From the NCBI GenBank assembly GCA_964615375.1, contig CAZTOW010000001.1:248001-312000 (forward strand): 64,000 bases of DNA, given 5' to 3'. The notes under the pieces are model-generated. The model was not told where the DNA came from. It ran no database searches and saw only the letters and a program-made list of their open reading frames with translations. Shown in pieces: positions 8,390-14,925 of the stretch (its first letter is position 1; the number at the start of each line of letters is the position of its first letter). The stretch comes from CAZKWG01 sp964615375. Lineage in GTDB: Bacteria > Myxococcota_A > UBA796 > CAZKWG01. The position numbers and the translations under genes are program-made.

Positions 8390-8418
8390 AAAATATCAAC
8401 ACCCGGACGGATGTACAA
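8390..8418 (-). promoter_or_regulatory. Promoter of the HU-like gene
   Basis: TTGTAC, 17 bases, TATTTT on the minus strand, in an AT-rich patch that contrasts with the surrounding GC. The leader would be ~118 bases and includes a short direct repeat (CACCCACACCAGG-like) just before the SD. Confidence 0.6.
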
Positions 8419-8509
8419 GGGGATCGATTCAACTTTCTTTATTGAAAGGCCGCAAATTCATTTTCTTCAGAAAGGCTCATCCTTCGCCGGGTGTGGCGCG
8501 CGCGACCGA

Positions 8510-9532
8510 TCAGGTGTTCAGGAGTGGGTTGCGCTTCCATCCCCCTCGGATGTTCAGTGCGCGGGGCAGAATCTCGAACTCCGCTGGGAGAACGCCGGGC
8601 ATCTCGCCGTCCAGGTCGATGTGGACGCGCGCGCCCTCCACCGGGCGGGCGCTGAGTCGTCGCGCGCGGACCTTCCAGCCGCCGGGGAAGCGCTCGGGGT
8701 GGCCGCGATAGAGCGCGGGCGTGCTGACGATCTGCTTGAGAAGCGGGCTCTCGGGGATCACGCTGATGTCCAGCAGGCCGTCCTGCATGGTGCCGCCCCG
8801 ACCTACCCACATGCCGCCGCCGCAATACGCGCCGTTGGCGACGAAGGTGCTGGTGACGTTGCCCTCCCAGCTCCCGGCGCCCTCGGGCCCGTCCCACTCC
8901 AACGCGAGGCGCGCCGGGCGGTAGCGCATGCTGGCCTGCAAGGTGGCGCGCAGGAAGGTGAGGCCCCCGCCCCAGCGCTTGTCCATCTCGTTGGCCAGCA
9001 GCACGACCTCGCCGTTGGCCCCGAAGCCCGCCACGTTGATGAATTTGCGCTCCACGGTCCCGCGCTCGCCGGTGACCCGGGCCCGCGCGACGTCCGAGGG
9101 CAGCGTGATCCCCGTGGCCGCCATCCACAGCGCCGCGGAGAGCGAGGTGGGGATCTCCAGCGTCTTGATGAGGTCGCTGCCGGTGCCGAAGGGGATGACG
9201 GTGAAGGCGGTGCTCCAGCTCCGCGCCCGGTCGCCGTCCATGAGCCCGTTGACCACCTCGTTGCAGGTGCCGTCCCCGCCGACCGCGGCGATGAGATCGA
9301 AGCCCTGCCCGGAGGCGGTCGCGGCCAGCTCCTCGGCGTGGCGGGGGCCTTCGGTCTTGCGGATCTCCCAGCGCTCGAAGGCGCGATCCACCGCGCGCTC
9401 CAGCAGGCTCATCTGCCGCCCGGCCCGGCCCGCGCCGGCGCGAGGGTTGACGATGAGGCAGATCTTCTCGCTCCGGTTGCGCGCGCCGCTGTCCTCCGGG
9501 TGGTGGATGTCGTGCGCGTCTCGCTCGCTCAT
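8510..9532 (-). CDS. Diacylglycerol/sphingosine-kinase-family lipid kinase
   Basis: 340 residues. The DAGK catalytic domain shows IVNPRAGAGRAGRQ near residue 27, AAVGGDGTCNEVVNGL (the GGDGT nucleotide loop) and VIPFGTGSDLIKTL. The C-terminal YegS/DgkB-type beta-sandwich half follows, with GGGMWVGRGGTMQDGLLDI. The family phosphorylates diacylglycerol or related lipids on the inner membrane face. The ATG overlaps the stop of the Fe-S gene by four bases, so it is the third gene of an operon with the AGPS/GlcD-like flavoenzyme. That pairing suggests glycerolipid or ether-lipid metabolism, which is inference. Confidence 0.85.
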   Translation of the reverse strand: MSERDAHDIHHPEDSGARNRSEKICLIVNPRAGAGRAGRQMSLLERAVDRAFERWEIRKTEGPRHAEELAATASGQGFDLIAAVGGDGTCNEVVNGLMDGDRARSWSTAFTVIPFGTGSDLIKTLEIPTSLSAALWMAATGITLPSDVARARVTGERGTVERKFINVAGFGANGEVVLLANEMDKRWGGGLTFLRATLQASMRYRPARLALEWDGPEGAGSWEGNVTSTFVANGAYCGGGMWVGRGGTMQDGLLDISVIPESPLLKQIVSTPALYRGHPERFPGGWKVRARRLSARPVEGARVHIDLDGEMPGVLPAEFEILPRALNIRGGWKRNPLLNT

Positions 9533-10371
9533 GTTCGCTCCAGGCTGGACAACAGTGAGGTGACCGGGTCCCAGATCTCGGCGCCCGCGGCCCGCAGCGC
9601 TCGTGCGCAGCGCGCGTCGGCGGTGGAGCAGGGCTGAGCGCCGAGGCGCCGCGCGGCGGACTCGGCCACCTCCGCGGCGATGATCGGGTGCCGGTCGAGC
9701 AGGGGGGAGCGCGCGCCACAGCAGGCGAGCGCGTCGGGGGCGGGCTCTCCGGGGAGCTCCGGGCCCTCACAGGCGTGGAAGGTGAGGGCGAGCTCGGGCG
9801 GTGGGACGAGCTCGGCGAGGTGCTGCGCGGAGAGCCCGGCCTCGCGCGCGGCCCGCAGACAGCCGCTGTCGGCGACGATGAGGGTGCGCCCGGCCAGCCG
9901 GTCCCGCAGGGCCCGCGCATGCTGGGCGAAGGCCGCGGGGGAGTCCAGCAGGGCCTCGCCCAGGTGATCGCGCGTCACGAAGCGGGCGACGGGGCGGCCG
10001 GTCCTCCGGGCCAGGGCCCGACCCCAGGGGCGCCCGTCGCACTCCACCGCCACCCAGGCGCCCGCGCCCTCGATCTCCCCGAGCTCCTCGGGCGCCGGGG
10101 GATCCAGGAGGGTCTGCCGCGCCGCCGCGAGCAGATCGGCCACCGGGCGCTGGACCTTGCAGTGCTCGGTGCAGGCGCCGCAGCTCACGCAGAGCGCCGC
10201 GTAGGCCCCGGCCTCCTCGCGGGAGAGCGCGTCCAGCACGGCCAGGAAGGGGCCGGTCATCATGGCGGTGGGGGTCGCCGCCTCGCGGGCGCTGCCCACG
10301 GCCACCGGGCAGACCGGCCGGCAGAGCCGCGGGCAGTACGCGCAGGTCTCGTACTCGGCCACGGGCCTCAT
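9529..10371 (-). CDS. Dicluster 4Fe-4S protein (GlcF-like electron-transfer partner)
   Basis: 280 residues. Two ferredoxin-type 4Fe-4S motifs occur at the N-terminus: CAYCPRLCRPVCP (residues ~9-21) and CVSCGACTEHCK (~62-73). The C-terminal half contains scattered Cys (GCLRAAR, FHACEGPE, ALACCGARSP), reminiscent of the CCG domains of GlcF/HdrB-type subunits but degenerate. It overlaps by 4 bases both the upstream FAD-oxidase gene and the downstream lipid-kinase gene. Most likely it takes electrons from the flavoenzyme, as GlcF does from GlcD; the acceptor is unknown. Confidence 0.8.
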   Translation of the reverse strand: MRPVAEYETCAYCPRLCRPVCPVAVGSAREAATPTAMMTGPFLAVLDALSREEAGAYAALCVSCGACTEHCKVQRPVADLLAAARQTLLDPPAPEELGEIEGAGAWVAVECDGRPWGRALARRTGRPVARFVTRDHLGEALLDSPAAFAQHARALRDRLAGRTLIVADSGCLRAAREAGLSAQHLAELVPPPELALTFHACEGPELPGEPAPDALACCGARSPLLDRHPIIAAEVAESAARRLGAQPCSTADARCARALRAAGAEIWDPVTSLLSSLERT

Positions 10372-12317
10372 GCGACCTCCCTTCTCGGCGAGCGTGGGGC
10401 GTCGGAGCCGGATCGCAGCTCGCGCGGGTCCACCTCCTCCACCGCGAGCGCCTCCTCGGTTCGCGGGCGGATGGGGACCTGCACCAGCTCCAGCCGCGCG
10501 CGCCGCAGCAGCGACCAGCGCAGATCCGGACCCGCCGCGGAGCGCGGGGCGCGGCCCAGGCGCACGGACACCCCGTCCTCGAAGCGGGCCTGAAGGTCGA
10601 AGCAGGGGATCTCCCAGGCCTCCAGGGCCCCGCGCTCCAGGGCCGCGAGCCAGGCGGCGAGGGGGCGATCCGGGCGGATCCGCGGCGCGTAGCCCCGGGC
10701 CGCGAGCGCCGCGGTGAGCTCAGCGGGTTCGGCGTAGGGGTCGAGGTCCGCCAGGAGGCTCTGCTCGTCCAAGGCGTAGACCGGGCCGCCCTGCGGGGCC
10801 GGCGGTCCAGGCAGATCGGGGCGTGGGTCCGTGAACAGGCGCCCGGGGTTCATGATGCCCGCCGGGTCCAGCCGGGCCCGGATCTCCTGCCACACCCGCA
10901 CCGCCGCGCCCGCCTCCCGCGAGGCCGCCGCCGCCTTGAGCTGCCCGACGCCGTGGTGGTGGGTCACCGTCCCGCCGCTGTGGGCCGCCGCCTCCAGCGC
11001 GTCCGCCCACAGCGCGTCGTAGACCTCCCGCTTCCCCGCGCCCGCGAACGAGAAGTAGATCGAGCAGCCCTCCGGGTAGACGTGGCTGAAGTGCGCCATG
11101 ACGAAGGCGTGCCGCGCGATGGCGGCCTTGACCGCGCCATAGAGCGCCTCCAGCCGGGACCAGGGGGCGGCGACCTCCATCGTGTCGGCGAAGCCGCCCG
11201 CGGCGAAGATCGGCGCCAGCCTGTAGGAGACGTCGTGCCGGTGCGCGTACCAGGTGTTGCCCGGGTCCGGGCCCAGATCCCGCGCTGCGGCGAAGATGGG
11301 CTCCGACGCGACGACGCAGGCCTCCACCAGCGGGAGCGGGCCCTCGAAGCCCACGATCAGCAGCACCTCCTGGCCCAGCCCGGCCGCCAGCCGGTTGATG
11401 AGCGAGGGCAGGGCCAGGGGCAGGTCGAGCAGGTGGCGGCGCAGGCCAGGGACGGAGAGGGCCGCCTCCTTGAGCTGCGACAGCACCGCGCGCCCGCCCT
11501 CCCGCGACCGCGCCCGCCGACCGCCCAGCTTCCCGCCGATGTTGCTGTCCACGGCGTCGTAGAGCCGGACCACGGAGGGCCAGAGCCCCCGCTGCAGCAG
11601 GGCGCGCATGGCGTCCCAGGCCGCCTGCGCCGAGGGGAAGGCGTAGCCGCGCAGCCATCGCGCCTCGGGCAGCGGCACCACCCGCACAAACGCCTCGGTG
11701 ATCACCCCGAGCGCGCCCTCCGATCCGCACAGCACCGGCAGCAGGTCCTCCTCGCCCGCAAGCGTCCAGACCCCCGCCGACACCGTCCCGCTCGGACACT
11801 CCGCGCGCAGCCCCAGCAGCATGTCCTCGAAGACGCCGTAGCGGCTGGAGAACTGGCCCGCGGATCGGGCCGCGGCGTATCCGCCCACCGTCGAGCACCA
11901 GATGCTGGAGGGGCTGTGGCCCACCTGCCAGCCCGAGCGCTCCAGGCGGTCCTCCAGGTGCTGCCCCAGGACCCCCGGCCCCACGCGCACGGCGCGGCGC
12001 TCCTCGTCCACCTCGCCCACGGCGTCGAGGCGCTTGGTGTCGATGACCAGCGAGCCGGCCCGACCCTGGGCCGCCCCGCAGACCCCTGATCCCGCCCCAT
12101 AGGGCACCACCGCCACGCCCTCCTTGACCGCCCAGTCCAGGGCGGCGCGCACCTGGCCCGCGTCGCGTGGCCAGCACACCGCGGCGGGCGCGGGGGGGAG
12201 CTGACCCTCGGTCAGATCCAGGGTGGCGCGCGGCCAGAGGTCGCGCCGGTAGGCGTCCAGGTCCAGGGGGGCCGAGCTCACGCGGAGCCCGGCGCGCGCC
12301 AGGGTCGAGAGGTCCAT
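10368..12317 (-). CDS. FAD-linked oxidase, alkyl-DHAP-synthase / GlcD-like, with C-terminal extension
   Basis: 649 residues. The FAD-binding type-4 (PCMH/VAO) domain shows CWPRDAGQVRAALDWAVKEG, VPYGAGSGVCGAAQG and GHSPSSIWCSTVGGYAA. The cap domain ends with THHHGVGQLKAAAA and GIMNPGRLF. The HHHGVG triplet is a mark of alkyldihydroxyacetonephosphate synthase (AGPS) and relatives; AGPS swaps the acyl chain of acyl-DHAP for a fatty alcohol to make ether lipids. Against a pure AGPS call, an Fe-S partner gene is coupled downstream, as in glycolate oxidase. About 150 C-terminal residues extend beyond the catalytic fold. Upstream lies a sigma-54-type promoter with a terminator-like leader. Confidence 0.82.
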   Translation of the reverse strand: MDLSTLARAGLRVSSAPLDLDAYRRDLWPRATLDLTEGQLPPAPAAVCWPRDAGQVRAALDWAVKEGVAVVPYGAGSGVCGAAQGRAGSLVIDTKRLDAVGEVDEERRAVRVGPGVLGQHLEDRLERSGWQVGHSPSSIWCSTVGGYAAARSAGQFSSRYGVFEDMLLGLRAECPSGTVSAGVWTLAGEEDLLPVLCGSEGALGVITEAFVRVVPLPEARWLRGYAFPSAQAAWDAMRALLQRGLWPSVVRLYDAVDSNIGGKLGGRRARSREGGRAVLSQLKEAALSVPGLRRHLLDLPLALPSLINRLAAGLGQEVLLIVGFEGPLPLVEACVVASEPIFAAARDLGPDPGNTWYAHRHDVSYRLAPIFAAGGFADTMEVAAPWSRLEALYGAVKAAIARHAFVMAHFSHVYPEGCSIYFSFAGAGKREVYDALWADALEAAAHSGGTVTHHHGVGQLKAAAASREAGAAVRVWQEIRARLDPAGIMNPGRLFTDPRPDLPGPPAPQGGPVYALDEQSLLADLDPYAEPAELTAALAARGYAPRIRPDRPLAAWLAALERGALEAWEIPCFDLQARFEDGVSVRLGRAPRSAAGPDLRWSLLRRARLELVQVPIRPRTEEALAVEEVDPRELRSGSDAPRSPRREVA

Positions 12318-12400
12318 TCCCGTAGCCTAAACGATCCCGGCGCAGGACGCTCGCGATCGGCGGGCGCGCGGCGCGCCTCGGGCGGGGAGGCCCCGGGGGC

Positions 12401-12440
12401 AGAGACAAGAAAGGCGCCCTGCCTCTCGACAGGGCGCCTT
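12401..12440 (-). terminator. Terminator or attenuator hairpin upstream of the flavoenzyme operon
   Basis: A perfect 10-bp inverted repeat, AAGGCGCCCT and AGGGCGCCTT, has a 10-base loop and is followed on the minus strand by TCTTGTCTCT. It is stable and moderately U-rich. It ends the short transcript predicted from the sigma-54-type promoter at 12501-12518, about 85 bases before the flavoenzyme ATG. Confidence 0.6.
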
Positions 12441-12491
12441 CGCGGTACGGCCGACGTCTCCACCCGTCAGCCTGGCACTCAGCGTCTCCGC
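12402..12491 (-). ncRNA. Candidate ~90-nt structured small RNA or regulatory leader
   Basis: Bounded by a sigma-54-type promoter (start near 12491) and the terminator hairpin. The RNA contains GGCUGACG pairing with CGUCGGCC (one G-U) around an 8-base loop, GGUGGAGA, and two copies of GGAGACG, one single-stranded near the 5' end and one overlapping the loop. The exposed GGA motifs resemble CsrA/RsmA-binding sites, but only a few are present. It may be a free small RNA or an attenuated leader of the flavoenzyme operon. No open reading frame with an SD is apparent in it. Confidence 0.4.
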
Positions 12492-12500
12492 CTCCTTACT

Positions 12501-12518
12501 ATGCACGAAGTGTGCCAG
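12501..12518 (-). promoter_or_regulatory. Sigma-54-type -24/-12 promoter
   Basis: Minus strand: C-TGGCACA, four bases (CTTC), GTGCAT. Exactly ten bases separate the -24 GG and the -12 GC. It matches the consensus TGGCACG-N4-TTGCA at all but two positions. A perfect palindrome lies about 100 bases upstream (12600-12625), the usual place for an enhancer-binding-protein site. Confidence 0.55.
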
Positions 12519-12599
12519 GTCCTCAGGAATCGCTCATCATCGGCCAGGGAACAGGATCGGATTCTTGGAGGGGTCCGCGGACCCCCTCCGGGAGGCCCC

Positions 12600-12625
12600 A
12601 GACCGCGACATTCATGTCGCGGTCT
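12600..12625. promoter_or_regulatory. Palindrome shared with 55195-55218, candidate enhancer-binding site
   Basis: 11-bp perfect arms AGACCGCGACA and TGTCGCGGTCT separated by TTCA. The core ACCGCGACA-N4-TGTCGCGGT recurs upstream of the serpin gene. The hydrolase stop codon lies in the spacer, so a terminator role for that gene is possible; no T-run follows. It is centred ~121 bases upstream of the predicted sigma-54 start. Confidence 0.5.
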
Positions 12626-13373
12626 CCCCGCGCGTCAACCACGCCTCGACCTTGTCGGCCATCTCCCAGGGCCGCTCCTCGGGGTGCATGTGCTGGGCAC
12701 CCGGGATGCAGACTACGTGTGCCCGGGGCAACCATCGGCGAGCCTCATCGGCGAATCGTGCCGGATAGAGCACGTCATTCTCTCCCCAGACGAGCATCGT
12801 GTCCCCAGAGAAGGTGGGGGGCTCGCGCACCGCCTCCGGCAGGCTCCGCAGGAAACCGGCGAGGGCGAGCCGGCTCTCGGGCGTGCGGACCAGGGGTGCC
12901 AGAAGCGCGACAACGGTGTCGTGGTCCATGACGTAGGGGTTGACGACCGCCCGCCGCAGCCCGAGCGAGGAGCTCAGCCAGCGCGCGAGAAAGGCAGGGT
13001 GGAGGACGGTCCTCGCGGCGAGCTGGGGGGTGCGACACAGCGCGCACAGCCCGCTGAGCACGGGGTCGAGCGCGCCGATGGGGCCGTCGCAGAGCACGAG
13101 GCGGGCCGGGGCCTGCAGGGCCGCGGCGCGCATGGCCACCGGGACGAAGGAGCCGTGGGCCACCAGCGCCAGGGGTCGCGGAGACCGGGCGATCTCCTCG
13201 GCCACCCGGCGGGCGAGGCCGTCCACGCTCGGATCGGCGGGTGGGGGCTCGAAGAGCTCCAGCGCGCGGCTCTGGAGGCGCTCCCCCCAGCGGGCGCGGA
13301 CGCCCGACCACAGCGCGCTCGAGCCTGGGGGGCCGGCGATCAGCAGCACATCGTGGACAGGGGGGGCGCGCAT
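12612..13373 (-). CDS. Alpha/beta hydrolase
   Basis: 253 residues. A compact alpha/beta-hydrolase fold: VHDVLLIAGPPGSSALW (oxyanion loop region), LVAHGSFVPVAMRAAAL with Ser as the elbow nucleophile (GHGSF variant), MLVWGENDVLYPARF (acid) and GAQHMHPEERPWEMADKVEAWL with the catalytic His. No signal peptide. SD GAGGAG lies 3 bases before the ATG. It is a single-gene unit, divergent from the dihydroorotase-like gene. The substrate is unknown; the lid region is unlike any specific family I can name. Confidence 0.8.
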   Translation of the reverse strand: MRAPPVHDVLLIAGPPGSSALWSGVRARWGERLQSRALELFEPPPADPSVDGLARRVAEEIARSPRPLALVAHGSFVPVAMRAAALQAPARLVLCDGPIGALDPVLSGLCALCRTPQLAARTVLHPAFLARWLSSSLGLRRAVVNPYVMDHDTVVALLAPLVRTPESRLALAGFLRSLPEAVREPPTFSGDTMLVWGENDVLYPARFADEARRWLPRAHVVCIPGAQHMHPEERPWEMADKVEAWLTRGETAT

Positions 13374-13465
13374 CGCTCCTCGGGAGGCTCACCGTGAACG
13401 GGTGCTCCGGTGGCATCGAGAAGGTAGCCCGATCGCGGTTGACCTGTCATCACAGGATGGGTGGC

Positions 13466-13494
13466 CTGACCCGGTCGATCGGAGATAGTACAAT
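13466..13494 (+). promoter_or_regulatory. Promoter of the dihydroorotase-like gene
   Basis: CTGACC, 17 bases, TACAAT. The -10 differs from consensus at one base. The predicted start near 13501 leaves a ~77-base leader holding three tandem 12-base repeats. Confidence 0.55.
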
Positions 13495-13538
13495 GGGCTT
13501 CTCGTCCTCGCGCAGGGGGCACGGAGGACAGCAGGAAA

Positions 13539-13574
13539 GGCAACGGGAAGGGCTACGGGAAGGGCTACGGGAAG
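13539..13574 (+). repeat. Three tandem 12-base repeats just before the dihydroorotase-like start
   Basis: GGCAACGGGAAG followed by two copies of GGCTACGGGAAG ends three bases before the GTG start. Each unit carries a GGGAAG purine stretch resembling a Shine-Dalgarno sequence. The unit length is a multiple of three and the frame is open through it, so it could encode a Gly/Tyr/Lys N-terminal tag only if a non-standard start were used. Confidence 0.7.
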
Positions 13575-13577
13575 GCC

Positions 13578-14903
13578 GTGTACGAACTGATCATCCGGGA
13601 CGCCACCATCGTGTCCAGCACGGGACGCCTGGTGGCCGACATCGCCATCGAGGGCAACAAGATCGCGTACGTGGGCGGCAAGGCCGCTGGCCCGGCCCGC
13701 CGCGAGATTGACGCCATCGGGCGCTTCGTCATGCCCGGGGTCATCGACTCGCAGGTCCACTTCCGCGATCCCGGGGACGGTCGGCGCGAGGACTGGGGCA
13801 CGGGCTCGCGCGCGGCGGTGGCCGGCGGGGTCACCACCGTCCTGGACATGCCGGACACCCAGCCCCCCACGGTGGACGCGGCCTCGGTCAAGGCCAAGCT
13901 CGCCACCGCCGCCCGGCTCTCCGTCGCCAACTACGGCGTCTGGGTGGGGGCCACGAAGACCAACCTCGACCAGTGCGCCGATCTCTACGACGCCCGGCAG
14001 GTCTGCGGCGTCCACGTCCAGATGGGGGACGTCACCGGCCCCTTCGCCCTGGACGACAAGACCCTGGAGGGCGTCTTCACCCGCACCCGCGGCGTGCTGT
14101 CCGTGGCCGCGGAGGACCCCGCCCTCTGTGAGGCCGCCCGCAAGCGCCTGGCCAACGTCACCACCCCCGTCCACAACGACGTCCGCCCGCCCGAGGCCGC
14201 CGTCGAGGCCGTCCGGCGCCTCCTGGACCTGGTGCGGCGCACCAGCCGGGCCGTCCACATCAGCCAGCTCTCCACGCAGGCCGAGCTGACCCTCCTCGAC
14301 CCCTACCGCGGGGATCTGCCGATCACCTGCGCGGTCACGCCGCACCACCTCTTCCTGAGCGTGGAGAGCGCGGGCGACAAGCTGGCGAACCTGATCAAGG
14401 TCAACCCTCCCGTCCGCTCGGAGCTGGACCGCAAGGCCCTGTGGACCGCGGTGAAGCGGGGGCGCATCGACGCCTTCGCCAGCGATCACGCCCCCTGGAG
14501 CGTCGAGGAGAAGCGGCGGCCCTACTGGCAGGCGCCCGCGGGCATCCCCGGGGTGGAGACCCTCTACCCCCTCCTGATGAGCGCGGTGAGCCACGGCCGG
14601 ATGAGCCTGGAGCGCCTCGTGGAGATGTGCTGCGAGGCCCCGGCCCGCCTCTTCGGGCTGGAGAACAAGGGGCAGATCCGGGCGGGCGCGGACGCGGATC
14701 TCCTGCTCTTCCGCGAGGGCGAGCTGCTGCGCCTCGGGCGGGATCACCTGCACAGCCGCGTGCGCTGGTCTCCCTACGTGGGCAAGGAGGTCGGCGCCTT
14801 CCCTGAGCTGGTGATGGTGCAGGGGCGCGTCGTGGCGCGCCGCGGGCGTCTGGCGGAGGATCTGAAGCCCGCCCGGCACGTCGAGTACCGGCGCGCGGGC
14901 TGA
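13578..14903 (+). CDS. Dihydroorotase-like cyclic amidohydrolase with altered metal site
   Basis: 441 residues, normal for class-I dihydroorotase. Family hallmarks are present: MPGVIDSQVHFRDPG, AAVAGGVTTVLDMPDTQPPT, VHISQLST, VTPHHLFLS, ASDHAPWSVEEK and APAGIPGVETLYPLL. Several metal-centre residues differ from consensus: the first His of HxH is Gln59 (also seen in some Bacteroidetes-like enzymes), the carbamylated-Lys position in GIKVFMG-type motifs is His146 (GVHVQMG), and the THCED His is Ala177 (SVAAED). The GTG start is the only standard start in frame. The enzyme could act on dihydroorotate with one metal, on another cyclic amide, or be a non-catalytic partner of aspartate transcarbamoylase. 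Confidence 0.8.
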   Translation: MYELIIRDATIVSSTGRLVADIAIEGNKIAYVGGKAAGPARREIDAIGRFVMPGVIDSQVHFRDPGDGRREDWGTGSRAAVAGGVTTVLDMPDTQPPTVDAASVKAKLATAARLSVANYGVWVGATKTNLDQCADLYDARQVCGVHVQMGDVTGPFALDDKTLEGVFTRTRGVLSVAAEDPALCEAARKRLANVTTPVHNDVRPPEAAVEAVRRLLDLVRRTSRAVHISQLSTQAELTLLDPYRGDLPITCAVTPHHLFLSVESAGDKLANLIKVNPPVRSELDRKALWTAVKRGRIDAFASDHAPWSVEEKRRPYWQAPAGIPGVETLYPLLMSAVSHGRMSLERLVEMCCEAPARLFGLENKGQIRAGADADLLLFREGELLRLGRDHLHSRVRWSPYVGKEVGAFPELVMVQGRVVARRGRLAEDLKPARHVEYRRAG

Positions 14904-14925
14904 GAGTCCTGATCAGGACGGTTGC

